The notes beneath the pieces were generated by a model that did not search any database, was not told the DNA's origin, and worked only from the letters and a program-made list of their open reading frames with translations. A program made the position numbers and the translations under genes. From an uncultured Megasphaera sp. (GTDB lineage: Bacteria > Bacillota > Negativicutes > Veillonellales > Megasphaeraceae): a stretch of DNA of 12,673 nt. The DNA lies in the NCBI GenBank assembly GCA_902464195.1, contig CABQJB010000042.1, positions 1 through 12,673 of the forward strand, written 5' to 3'. Positions 1-6,664 of the stretch are shown here, one piece after another. Position 1 is the first letter of the stretch; every line of letters begins with the position of its first letter.

Positions 1-4
1 TTAT

Positions 5-10
5 TATACT
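5..10 (+). promoter_or_regulatory. -10 box of the 6S RNA promoter
   Basis: The hexamer TATACT lies 7 bases before the predicted 5' end of the 6S RNA closing stem (position 18), which is the spacing expected for a housekeeping-sigma -10 element. The matching -35 box would fall left of the window edge, so the promoter is only half visible. Confidence 0.6.
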
Positions 11-17
11 AGATGCA

Positions 18-203
18 AGAAGAAACCCTACTGTGTACGTAAATGGTCTCGATGTTTTGAACCAACACTTTTTACATTGGGAGTTCGGGCTCTATATCGT
101 TAGGCAATGCCTTTACTGGACTGTCGACCTTTATAGGAGAACACCCACCTGCTTAGGCAGGCTCAAAACTCGGTTTATAAACGGCATGGTGGGGCTCTTT
201 TCT
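18..203 (+). ncRNA. ssrS: 6S RNA (SsrS/BsrA type)
   Basis: 6S RNA mimics an open promoter and binds the housekeeping RNA polymerase holoenzyme, lowering transcription in stationary phase. I folded this region by eye. The two ends form a long closing stem: 18-23 with 198-203, and 26-35 with 185-194, separated by a small internal loop. A large bubble follows, whose 3' strand contains a small hairpin (148-152 with 157-161, loop TTAG). Beyond it an inner helix pairs 79-86 with 139-146 (7 of 8 pairs), followed by 91-96 with 132-138, and a small apical hairpin at 102-112. This rod with a central bubble and a 3'-strand hairpin is the classic 6S architecture, and about 186 nt is the usual size. A -10 box sits just upstream. 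In Bacillus subtilis the 6S-1 gene bsrA also lies just upstream of rarA (yrvN), so the position supports the call. No covariance-model search was possible. Confidence 0.85.
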
Positions 204-228
204 TATTCGAGAATTTAGTTTATATGTC

Positions 229-260
229 CGCCGCTGAGGAGACTTGGCGGCGTTCTATTT
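229..260 (+). terminator. Probable intrinsic terminator or attenuator between 6S RNA and rarA
   Basis: CGCCGC (229-234) pairs with GCGGCG (247-252), extended by a T-G wobble (235/246), with a loop of about 10 bases. The T-rich stretch TTCTATTT follows. The T run is interrupted, so termination may be partial. It would end the 6S primary transcript about 50 bases past the mature 3' end and leave some read-through into rarA. Confidence 0.5.
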
Positions 261-278
261 AGTCTGGAGAGCAAACAA

Positions 279-1598
279 ATGAGCGGAGACGATTTATTTT
301 CTATGGCTGATGAACGGAGTGGCCGGGACTATGCGCCGCTGGCCGTCCGTATGCGGCCGGAATCTTTGGATGACATCTATGGCCAGGACGACCTCATCGG
401 GCCGGGCAGTTTTTTGCGGACCCTCATCGAGAAGGACACGATTCCGTCCCTTTTATTTTACGGTCCCTCTGGCGTCGGCAAGACGACACTGGCCCATGTC
501 ATTGCCAATGAAACGAACAGCCGTTTCGTAACCCTCAACGCCGTCACAGCCGGGACGGCGGAGCTGCGCAAGGTCATCGCGGCGGCGCAGGATGCCATCC
601 ATTTATATCAAAAGCGGACGATCCTTTTCATCGACGAAATCCACCGCTTCAATAAAAGTCAGCAAGACGTCCTGTTGCCCTATGTCGAAGACGGGACGGT
701 CATCCTCATCGGGGCGACGACGGAAAATCCTTACTTTGAAGTCAACCGCCCCTTATTGTCGCGCCTGCGCGTCATCCAGCTGAAACCCCTGCCGGAACAG
801 GCCGTCATGGCCGTCCTGCGGCGGGCCCTGACCGATAAGGAGAAAGGCCTGGGTTCGCTGGGTATTACGGCCAGCGATGAGATGTTGGGAACCTTGGCCC
901 GGCTGGCCGACCGCGATGCCCGCGTCGGCCTCAACCTGCTGGAACAGGTCTGCATGGTCGTCCCTGCCGGCGGCCATATCACGCACGATGCCATTGAAAA
1001 AGTCGCCGGCCATAAGGTCTATACGTATGATAAGAAAGGCGATGCCCATTACGATACGGTATCGGCTTTTATCAAGAGCATGCGCGGATCTGACCCCGAT
1101 GCGGCCCTGCACTATATGGCCCGCATGATCGACGCCGGCGAACAGCCGTCTTTCATCGCCCGCCGCCTGGTCATCTGTGCGGCCGAAGACGTAGGGCTGG
1201 CCGATCCCCAGGCCCTGGTCATTGCCAATACCGCTGCCCAGGCCGTCCAGTTCGTCGGCTGGCCGGAAGGGCGCATCATCCTGTCGGAAGCTGTCATTTA
1301 TGTGGCCTGCGCGCCTAAGAGCAACAGCGCCTATATGGCCATCGATGCCGCCCTGGCCGACGTCCGCCATAAAGACTGCGGCGATGTGCCCGATTATCTG
1401 CGCGACAGCCATTACAGCGGCGCTGCCGCCTTGGGCCATGGCCTGACCTACCAGTATCCCCACGATTTCGATGGGGGATGGGTCGCCCAGCAGTATCTGC
1501 CCGATGCTTTGAAAGGGGCATCCTATTACAAGGAACGGCCCTATGGGCAGGAAGGGAACATGGCAGCTGCCTGGCATAAGCGCCGCGGCGGCAAGTAA
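279..1598 (+). CDS. rarA: Replication-associated recombination protein A, RarA/MgsA family AAA+ ATPase
   Basis: RarA is a cytoplasmic clamp-loader-like AAA+ ATPase that acts at stalled replication forks and on single-stranded DNA ends. The 439-residue length is normal for the family. Visible motifs are Walker A GPSGVGKT at residues 62-69, Walker B FIDEIHRF at about 117-124 (the RarA/WRNIP1 form of DExx), sensor 1 GATTENP at 145-151, and an arginine-finger SR at about 161-162. The C-terminal half carries the family's tetramerisation region, including the stretch around GSDPDAALHYMARM and the motif AAEDVGLADPQAL. The ATG at 279 is preceded by GGAGA (266-270) at good spacing. It follows the 6S RNA and is separated by 24 bases from ftsK. 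No separate strong promoter was seen, so read-through from the 6S promoter or a weak local promoter is likely. Confidence 0.96.
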   Translation: MSGDDLFSMADERSGRDYAPLAVRMRPESLDDIYGQDDLIGPGSFLRTLIEKDTIPSLLFYGPSGVGKTTLAHVIANETNSRFVTLNAVTAGTAELRKVIAAAQDAIHLYQKRTILFIDEIHRFNKSQQDVLLPYVEDGTVILIGATTENPYFEVNRPLLSRLRVIQLKPLPEQAVMAVLRRALTDKEKGLGSLGITASDEMLGTLARLADRDARVGLNLLEQVCMVVPAGGHITHDAIEKVAGHKVYTYDKKGDAHYDTVSAFIKSMRGSDPDAALHYMARMIDAGEQPSFIARRLVICAAEDVGLADPQALVIANTAAQAVQFVGWPEGRIILSEAVIYVACAPKSNSAYMAIDAALADVRHKDCGDVPDYLRDSHYSGAAALGHGLTYQYPHDFDGGWVAQQYLPDALKGASYYKERPYGQEGNMAAAWHKRRGGK

Positions 1599-1622
1599 TC
1601 TATTAGTAGAAGGTGAACTGTT

Positions 1623-4280
1623 TTGACAAAAGGAAAGACCCGTAAAACCAGCCGCACCAAGCGGACGGCTGGCACGCGTCAGAAGGCGAAGACTGCCAGG
1701 AAGGCAGGGACGTCGCCACTTTTGAAATATGAAATCATAGGTATTTGTTGTATCCTCGCCGGCGTCTTTGCGACGGCCGGCTTCATCGGCGTCGATACAG
1801 GCCGCATCGGCCACAGTGTCGACGATATTTTATCGTATATCTTTGGTCTGGGCCGGATCGTCGTCAGCTTGTCCCTCATCGTCCTGGGCCTGAAATACAT
1901 CGTCATCCGCAAGGCCTGCCCGGTGTCGAAATCGTGGGCCGTCGGGACGTGGATCTATATCCTTCTCCTGGGGCTGGTCCATTTGCTGGTCATCCCGGAA
2001 GGGACGGAATTCCTGCCTCACAGCTTGTCCGTCGGCGGGGGTATCGTCGGAGCCGTCATGGCTTCGGTCCTGCGGCGGTTTCTTGGATTTTTTGGAGCTG
2101 TCATGGCTATTACCGGTGCCTGCATCGTCACTTTCCTGGTCTGGAAGAATTGGTCTATTTCTAAGCCTGTGGCTGTCGTAGCTGACAAGGCTGGCCAGGA
2201 AGCGGCCAAAGTGTCGGGCAAGGCCGTCGAAGGTCTTCAGGATGCGTCCCAGTCTCTGAAACAGTGGCATGAACGCCGCCGCATCTTCGATTTGCAGGCG
2301 GTTGTAGGGGACGACCCGTTAGGGCGTCCCGCTTGTGGGAATCCCGATGATTCGCATGGCGTAGGGGACGACCCAGAGCCTTTCCAGCCCGTCGGGTGCC
2401 GACCAAGGGAAGGCGCAGGACGGTTGCTGGAACGGACAGCAGAGGCTGGGCGTCCCGCTTGTGGGAATCCCGATGATTATCCCGCTGGTATGGAACAACC
2501 GGCCTCAACCATTGCCGATGCCCACGACCTGGGCAACGGCGTCGAAGAAGTCCGCTTCGATGCCAGCCCTATCGAAGCAGACGTGCCTTATGACTGGGCC
2601 AGCGACGATTCGTATGAAGACGTTCCGGAAACGCCGGAAGACGGCCAGCCTTACAGCCAGATACACGAAACCGTCGTCGGCGATACGGTACCGACGGCCC
2701 ATGACGTACAGCCCGGTCCGGCAGCGCCGGCCCCTTCGCTGGCAGAGGAAACGGATGTTCTCCGCCATGACATGGACGACCTCAAGCCCATCGAAGTCGA
2801 AAAGAGCAGCGTCGCTGTCGAAACCAGCGAAGAAGGGAGCAGTGCCGTCCCCAAAGCGGCTGGCGAAAAGACGTACCGCCTGCCGCCGGTAAGCATGCTC
2901 AAACCGGGGCCGCAGCACATCGTCGGCCTGAGCGACGAAGTCCGGGAGAACGCCCGCATCCTTCAGGAAACGCTGCAGAGCTTCAACATCGATGCCAAGA
3001 TACTCAATGCCAGCCAGGGGCCATCTATCACCCGCTATGAACTGGAACCGGCAGCGGGTGTCAAAGTCAGCAAAATCGTCCACTTAGCCGACGATATTGC
3101 CTTGAAACTGGCCGCCACGGATATCCGTATCGAAGCGCCTATCCCCGGCAAAGCGGCTGTCGGCATCGAAGTGCCGAATAAAAAGCTGACTGGCGTCAAC
3201 CTGCGCGACGTCATCGACACGGATACCTTCCGCAAGGCCGCCGGCGGCGTACCGGTCTGCCTGGGCAAGGACATTGCCGGCAACCCCATCGTCGCCGACC
3301 TGACCAAGATGCCCCATCTCCTGGTAGCCGGCTCGACCGGGTCCGGCAAGAGTGTCTGCATCAACACCTTCATTGCCAGCATCCTCTTCAAGCAGCGGCC
3401 GGAAGACGTCAAGCTCATCCTCATCGACCCGAAGGTCGTCGAATTATCCAATTACAACGGCATCCCGCACTTGCTGACGCCAGTCGTCACGGACCCGAAG
3501 AAGGCCGCCAGCGTCCTGCGCTGGGCTGTCCGGGAAATGGACGACCGCTATAAACGCTTTGCCATCACGCATACGCGGGATATTTCCCGTTATAATGAAC
3601 TCCATCCGGAAGACACGATGCCTTTCATCGTCATCATCATCGACGAATTGGCTGACCTCATGATGATGGCGTCGGACGATGTCGAAAAATCCATCATCCG
3701 TCTGGGCCAGAAAGCCCGTGCCTGTGGCATGCACCTCGTCCTGGCCACGCAGCGGCCGTCTGTCGATGTCCTGACGGGCCTCATCAAGGCCAACGTCCCG
3801 AGCCGCATCGCCTTCGCCGTTTCCAGCCAGGTCGATTCGCGGACCATCCTCGATATGGCCGGTGCAGAAAAACTGATCGGCAAGGGTGACATGCTCTTCT
3901 ACCCGCTCGGCGCTTCCAAGCCGATCCGCGTCCAGGGAGCCTTCATTTCCGACTCGGAAATCGACGAAATGGTCGAATTCATCAAGGCCCAGGGCGGACC
4001 TCATTACGATGAAGCTGTCCAGAAGGCTCAGTCGGAAAATCCCGAAGACAGCATCGATTTCTTTGAAGACGACCTCATGCGCCAGGCCATCGACATGGTC
4101 CTGGAAACGGGCCAGGCCTCGACGTCCATGCTCCAGCGCCGCTTCCGCGTCGGCTATACGCGGGCAGCCCGCATGATCGATATGATGGAAGCCATGCACA
4201 TCGTCGGACCCAATAACGGCAGCAAGCCCAGGGAAATCCTCATGACTGCCGACGAAGTCCAGCAGAAGTATTTGAGCTGA
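1623..4280 (+). CDS. ftsK: DNA translocase FtsK/SpoIIIE family
   Basis: FtsK is a membrane-anchored, ATP-driven hexameric pump that moves chromosome ends through the closing division septum. The TTG start at 1623 is chosen because AAGGTG (about 1610-1615) lies 7 bases upstream and the next residues form a highly basic leader (K/R-rich, residues 1-28). Roughly four hydrophobic membrane segments lie between residues 37 and 175. A long acidic linker (about 180-420) follows, then the motor: Walker A GSTGSGKS at 570-577 and Walker B IIIDE with D674 and E675. A C-terminal gamma winged-helix domain, which in known family members reads KOPS/SRS-type DNA sequences, occupies about 815-885. Length 885 is within the family range. 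The odd feature is in the linker: residues 228-285 are encoded by two tandem palindromic repeat elements in frame, giving VGDDP and GRPACGNPDD twice. The motor is intact, so the gene should be functional. Confidence 0.96.
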   Translation: MTKGKTRKTSRTKRTAGTRQKAKTARKAGTSPLLKYEIIGICCILAGVFATAGFIGVDTGRIGHSVDDILSYIFGLGRIVVSLSLIVLGLKYIVIRKACPVSKSWAVGTWIYILLLGLVHLLVIPEGTEFLPHSLSVGGGIVGAVMASVLRRFLGFFGAVMAITGACIVTFLVWKNWSISKPVAVVADKAGQEAAKVSGKAVEGLQDASQSLKQWHERRRIFDLQAVVGDDPLGRPACGNPDDSHGVGDDPEPFQPVGCRPREGAGRLLERTAEAGRPACGNPDDYPAGMEQPASTIADAHDLGNGVEEVRFDASPIEADVPYDWASDDSYEDVPETPEDGQPYSQIHETVVGDTVPTAHDVQPGPAAPAPSLAEETDVLRHDMDDLKPIEVEKSSVAVETSEEGSSAVPKAAGEKTYRLPPVSMLKPGPQHIVGLSDEVRENARILQETLQSFNIDAKILNASQGPSITRYELEPAAGVKVSKIVHLADDIALKLAATDIRIEAPIPGKAAVGIEVPNKKLTGVNLRDVIDTDTFRKAAGGVPVCLGKDIAGNPIVADLTKMPHLLVAGSTGSGKSVCINTFIASILFKQRPEDVKLILIDPKVVELSNYNGIPHLLTPVVTDPKKAASVLRWAVREMDDRYKRFAITHTRDISRYNELHPEDTMPFIVIIIDELADLMMMASDDVEKSIIRLGQKARACGMHLVLATQRPSVDVLTGLIKANVPSRIAFAVSSQVDSRTILDMAGAEKLIGKGDMLFYPLGASKPIRVQGAFISDSEIDEMVEFIKAQGGPHYDEAVQKAQSENPEDSIDFFEDDLMRQAIDMVLETGQASTSMLQRRFRVGYTRAARMIDMMEAMHIVGPNNGSKPREILMTADEVQQKYLS
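2304..2352 (+). repeat. Palindromic element, copy 1 (short form), inside ftsK linker
   Basis: The element opens with a 14-base block (2304-2317, starting GTAGGGG) and ends with a 31-base block (2322-2352, GGGCGTCCC...GATGATT). Both blocks recur exactly in copy 2. The core folds as a hairpin: GGGACG (2308-2313) with CGTCCC (2325-2330), and CCC (2315-2317) with GGG (2322-2324), leaving one bulged A and the loop GTTA. The tail contains a further small palindrome, GGGAATCCC. It is read in frame as VGDDPLGRPACGNPDD. The structure is seen directly; that it is a dispersed genomic element is inference. Confidence 0.75.
2361..2478 (+). repeat. Palindromic element, copy 2 (long form), inside ftsK linker
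   Basis: This copy has the same 14-base head (2361-2374) and the same 31-base tail (2448-2478) as copy 1, but a much longer apical part. The stem is GGGACG (2365-2370) with CGTCCC (2451-2456), CCCAG (2372-2376) with CTGGG (2446-2450), and CCT (2379-2381) with AGG (2443-2445). An inner hairpin pairs CCAGC and CCGTC (2384-2393) with GACGG (2419-2423) and GCTGG (2426-2430). It is read in the same frame as copy 1, again giving VGDDP at the head and GRPACGNPDD at the tail. Eight bases separate the two copies. Confidence 0.75.
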
Positions 4281-4308
4281 ACCCCTGTACCCCTGGCCGT
4301 ATCTGTTA

Positions 4309-4314
4309 TATAAT
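4309..4314 (+). promoter_or_regulatory. Possible -10 box for the rodZ-like operon
   Basis: A perfect TATAAT hexamer lies in the only AT-rich stretch of the ftsK-rodZ gap, 39 bases before the GTG start. The sequence 17 bases upstream (around 4286-4291) is a poor -35 match, so the promoter may be weak or need an activator. Confidence 0.4.
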
Positions 4315-4336
4315 AAAAGGTACGATTATAGAGAAT

Positions 4337-4345
4337 GGGGAGAGG
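4337..4345 (+). promoter_or_regulatory. Ribosome binding site that sets the rodZ-like start
   Basis: The purine run GGGGAGAGG is followed after 7 bases by GTG at 4353. An in-frame ATG at 4335 overlaps this site and has no Shine-Dalgarno sequence of its own, so the GTG is preferred. Confidence 0.7.
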
Positions 4346-4352
4346 AACAACA

Positions 4353-4757
4353 GTGAACGAATCGTCGATCGGAGAAGTGCTGCGACTGGCAAGAGAACAA
4401 CAAGGGCTGACACTGCAAGATGTGTCCGATGCCCTCAATATAAAGCGGGAATACCTGGAAGCCCTGGAAAAGGACGAATACGATGCCATTCCCGGCGCCG
4501 TATTCGTCAAGGGCTTCCTCCGCAATTACGGCAATTTCCTGGAACTGGACGGCATCGCCCTGGCCCGGGAATATAAGGAAAACGTCGAAGAACGGACGCC
4601 ACAGCCGGAAGTGCGGACCATCATGCCCGTCAAAAAGAAGAAAGTCCGCAAAGACAGCAATAAAAAGAAGAAGCAGCGTCAGGGAAAATGGCCGGAAATC
4701 ACCATCATTGCCGGTATCATCATTTTCCTGCTGCTCATCATTTGGATTTTAATTTAA
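4353..4757 (+). CDS. rodZ: Short RodZ-like helix-turn-helix membrane protein
   Basis: RodZ family proteins couple the actin-like protein MreB to the cell-wall elongation machinery at the inner membrane. From the GTG start the product is 134 residues. An N-terminal Cro/C1-type helix-turn-helix fold of the RodZ type (about 5-65) shows the family signatures IGEVLRLAREQQGLTLQDVS, LNIKREYLEALE and the GAVFVKGFLRNYG stretch. A strongly basic segment rich in lysine (about 93-112) follows, then one C-terminal membrane helix (about 116-134). The protein ends right after the membrane helix, so it lacks the extracytoplasmic domain of the long RodZ of Escherichia coli, as in some Firmicute members. A similar small gene (ymfM) lies in the ftsK-to-recA region of Bacillus. 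A direct MreB role here is inference; a DNA-binding regulator is a less likely alternative. Confidence 0.85.
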   Translation: MNESSIGEVLRLAREQQGLTLQDVSDALNIKREYLEALEKDEYDAIPGAVFVKGFLRNYGNFLELDGIALAREYKENVEERTPQPEVRTIMPVKKKKVRKDSNKKKKQRQGKWPEITIIAGIIIFLLLIIWILI

Positions 4758-4769
4758 ATAAGGAGCCAT

Positions 4770-6659
4770 ATGCGCGAGAAATTCTTAGTAACCAGCCGGG
4801 AGGACATGGAACGCCGCGGCTGGGATCAGCTCGATTTTGTCTACATCAATGGCGACGCCTATGTCGATCACCCCGGTTTTGCCGCAGCCCTCATCGGCCG
4901 CGTATTGGAAAGCCGGGGCTATCGTGTCGGTATCATTTCCCAGCCCGACTGGCACAGCGCCGAGCCGTTCAAGAAGCTGGGACGGCCGCGGCTGGCCGCC
5001 CTGATCACGGCAGGTAATCTCGATTCCATGCTCAATGAAAAGACGGCAGCCAAGAAATTCCGCAGCCGCGATAATTATTCGCCAGGCGGCGAAGCCGGCC
5101 ACCGGCCGGAAAGGGCGACCATCGTCTATGCCAACCGCATGCGGGAAGCCTATAAGGACGTGCCCATCATCATCGGCGGCATCGAAGCCAGCCTGCGCCG
5201 CTTTGCCCATTATGATTACTGGTCCAACAAAGTGCGCCATTCTATCCTCCTGGACAGCAAGGCCGATATCCTCAGCTACGGCATGGGGGAACATTCCGTC
5301 GTCGAAATCGCCGACGCCCTGGCTGAAGGCAAGACGGTCGCTGAAATGTACGACATCCGCGGCATCTGCTACGTCACCAGCCGGCCGCCCATTTCGGACA
5401 AGACCGTCGTCTGTCCGTCTTATGAAGAGGTCAAGAGCGATAAACTGGCCTTTGCCAAGGCGTTCAAGATGCAGTATGAAGAACAGGACCCATTTTACGG
5501 CAAGACCCTTATCCAGCCGTCGGAGAACCGCTTCGTCGTCCAGACGCCGCCGGCCCTGCCGCTGACGACAGAAGAGATGGATGCCATCTACGAACTGCCT
5601 TTCCAGCGGCGCTGGCATCCCGATTACGATGCAGCCGGCGGCGTTCCGGCCCTCCATGAGGTCCAGTTCAGCCTGACCAGCCAGCGCGGCTGTTTCGGCC
5701 ACTGCCATTTCTGCGCCATTGCCAGCCATCAGGGCCGCATCATCCAGCATCGCAGCCATGAATCGCTTATCAGGGAAACGGAGCGCATGACCCATCTGCC
5801 AGGCTTCAAAGGTTACATCCACGATGTCGGCGGTCCGACGGCGAACTTCCGCCACGTCGCCTGCGCCAAGCAGCTCACAGACGGGGCCTGCCGCAACCGC
5901 CACTGCATCGGCAGCGAAACGTGCCCTAACCTCAATACGTCCCACGACGATTACGTGAAACTGCTGCGGGAAATCCGCAGCGTCAAAGGCGTCAAGAAAG
6001 TCTTCGTCCGCTCAGGCCTGCGCTATGACTACGTCTTGGCCGACCACAACAAGGCTTTCGTCAAGGAACTCTGTCAGTACCACGTCAGCGGCCAGCTGAA
6101 AGTGGCCCCGGAACATGTCGTCAAGCATGTGACGGACCTCATGGGAAAGGCCGACGTCCATGCCTTCCTGAAGTTCAAGGACTGGTTCGATGAAGCCAAC
6201 CGGGAACTGGGAAAGAAACAGTACCTCGTCCCGTATTTCATGTCCAGCCATCCCGGCTGTACCCTGAAAGATGCTATTGCCCTGGCCGAATTCCTGCGGG
6301 ATATGCATATGCAGCCGGAACAGGTACAGGACTTCATCCCGACGCCGGGCAGCCTGTCGACGGCCATGTACTATACAGGCATCAATCCCTTGACGGGTGA
6401 AAAAGTCTACGTCGCCCGCCGGCCGGAAGAGAAACAGATGCAGCGGGCTTTGATGCAGTATAAGAACCCGGCCAATTATGATATTGTCTATAAGGCTTTG
6501 TGCCTGGCTGGCCGGCGGGACCTCATCGGGTATGGTCCGAAATGCCTCATCGCGCCGCGGCGCCATCAGGCAGGAAGACGGTCCGATAAAGCCGGCCGGC
6601 ATGCCGCTCCACCCCGCAGGCAGGGGAGGGGACCGGCTAAGACTAGAAAATTCAGGTGA
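4770..6659 (+). CDS. YgiQ family radical SAM protein
   Basis: This is a large cytoplasmic radical SAM enzyme of the YgiQ (UPF0313) family, whose substrate is not established. The ATG at 4770 has AAGGAG about 5 bases upstream, 12 bases after the rodZ stop. The N-terminal third is the family-specific domain, with GWDQLDFVYINGDAYVDHP and the GNLDSMLN and GGIEASLRRFAHYDYW motifs. The radical SAM cluster motif is CFGHCHFC, with C308, C312 and C315 expected to hold a [4Fe-4S] cluster that cleaves S-adenosylmethionine. Downstream family motifs include DVGGPTANF, VRSGLRYD, APEHV and YFMSSHPGC. The last 34 or so residues form a low-complexity tail rich in arginine, proline and glycine. At 629 residues it is close to the usual length. 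Its stop overlaps or nearly touches the next gene, which suggests translational coupling. Confidence 0.93.
   Translation: MREKFLVTSREDMERRGWDQLDFVYINGDAYVDHPGFAAALIGRVLESRGYRVGIISQPDWHSAEPFKKLGRPRLAALITAGNLDSMLNEKTAAKKFRSRDNYSPGGEAGHRPERATIVYANRMREAYKDVPIIIGGIEASLRRFAHYDYWSNKVRHSILLDSKADILSYGMGEHSVVEIADALAEGKTVAEMYDIRGICYVTSRPPISDKTVVCPSYEEVKSDKLAFAKAFKMQYEEQDPFYGKTLIQPSENRFVVQTPPALPLTTEEMDAIYELPFQRRWHPDYDAAGGVPALHEVQFSLTSQRGCFGHCHFCAIASHQGRIIQHRSHESLIRETERMTHLPGFKGYIHDVGGPTANFRHVACAKQLTDGACRNRHCIGSETCPNLNTSHDDYVKLLREIRSVKGVKKVFVRSGLRYDYVLADHNKAFVKELCQYHVSGQLKVAPEHVVKHVTDLMGKADVHAFLKFKDWFDEANRELGKKQYLVPYFMSSHPGCTLKDAIALAEFLRDMHMQPEQVQDFIPTPGSLSTAMYYTGINPLTGEKVYVARRPEEKQMQRALMQYKNPANYDIVYKALCLAGRRDLIGYGPKCLIAPRRHQAGRRSDKAGRHAAPPRRQGRGPAKTRKFR
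6654..6659 (+). promoter_or_regulatory. Ribosome binding site inside the ygiQ-family stop region
   Basis: AGGTGA spans the stop codon of the radical SAM gene and lies 5 bases before ATG 6665. An alternative in-frame GTG start at 6656 would overlap that stop by four bases but has no clear ribosome binding site. Confidence 0.6.
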
Positions 6660-6664
6660 AGCTA

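Noticed and set aside
33..218. Small open frame of 61 codons at the left edge
   Set aside because: It lies almost wholly within the 6S RNA, has no ribosome binding site and resembles no known protein family.
753..1814. Long minus-strand open frame opposite rarA
   Set aside because: It is an antisense shadow caused by GC-rich codon use; rarA on the + strand has intact catalytic motifs. The other long minus-strand frames (3444-4199, 4785-5945, 7739-8857, 9128-10234, 10844-11632, 12061-12645) are rejected for the same reason.
2322..2478. CRISPR-like array from the 31-base repeat
   Set aside because: There are only two copies, in coding sequence, with hairpin-forming flanks that are also repeated; no array and no cas genes are present.
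2304..2478. Frameshift or pseudogene in ftsK caused by the repeat insertion
   Set aside because: The reading frame stays open through both copies and the downstream motor and gamma domains are complete.
4281..4296. Direct repeat ACCCCTG/ACCCCTG after ftsK
   Set aside because: It is too short and has no associated structure; probably chance.
4335..4337. ATG start for the rodZ-like gene
   Set aside because: It overlaps the Shine-Dalgarno of the GTG at 4353 and has none of its own.
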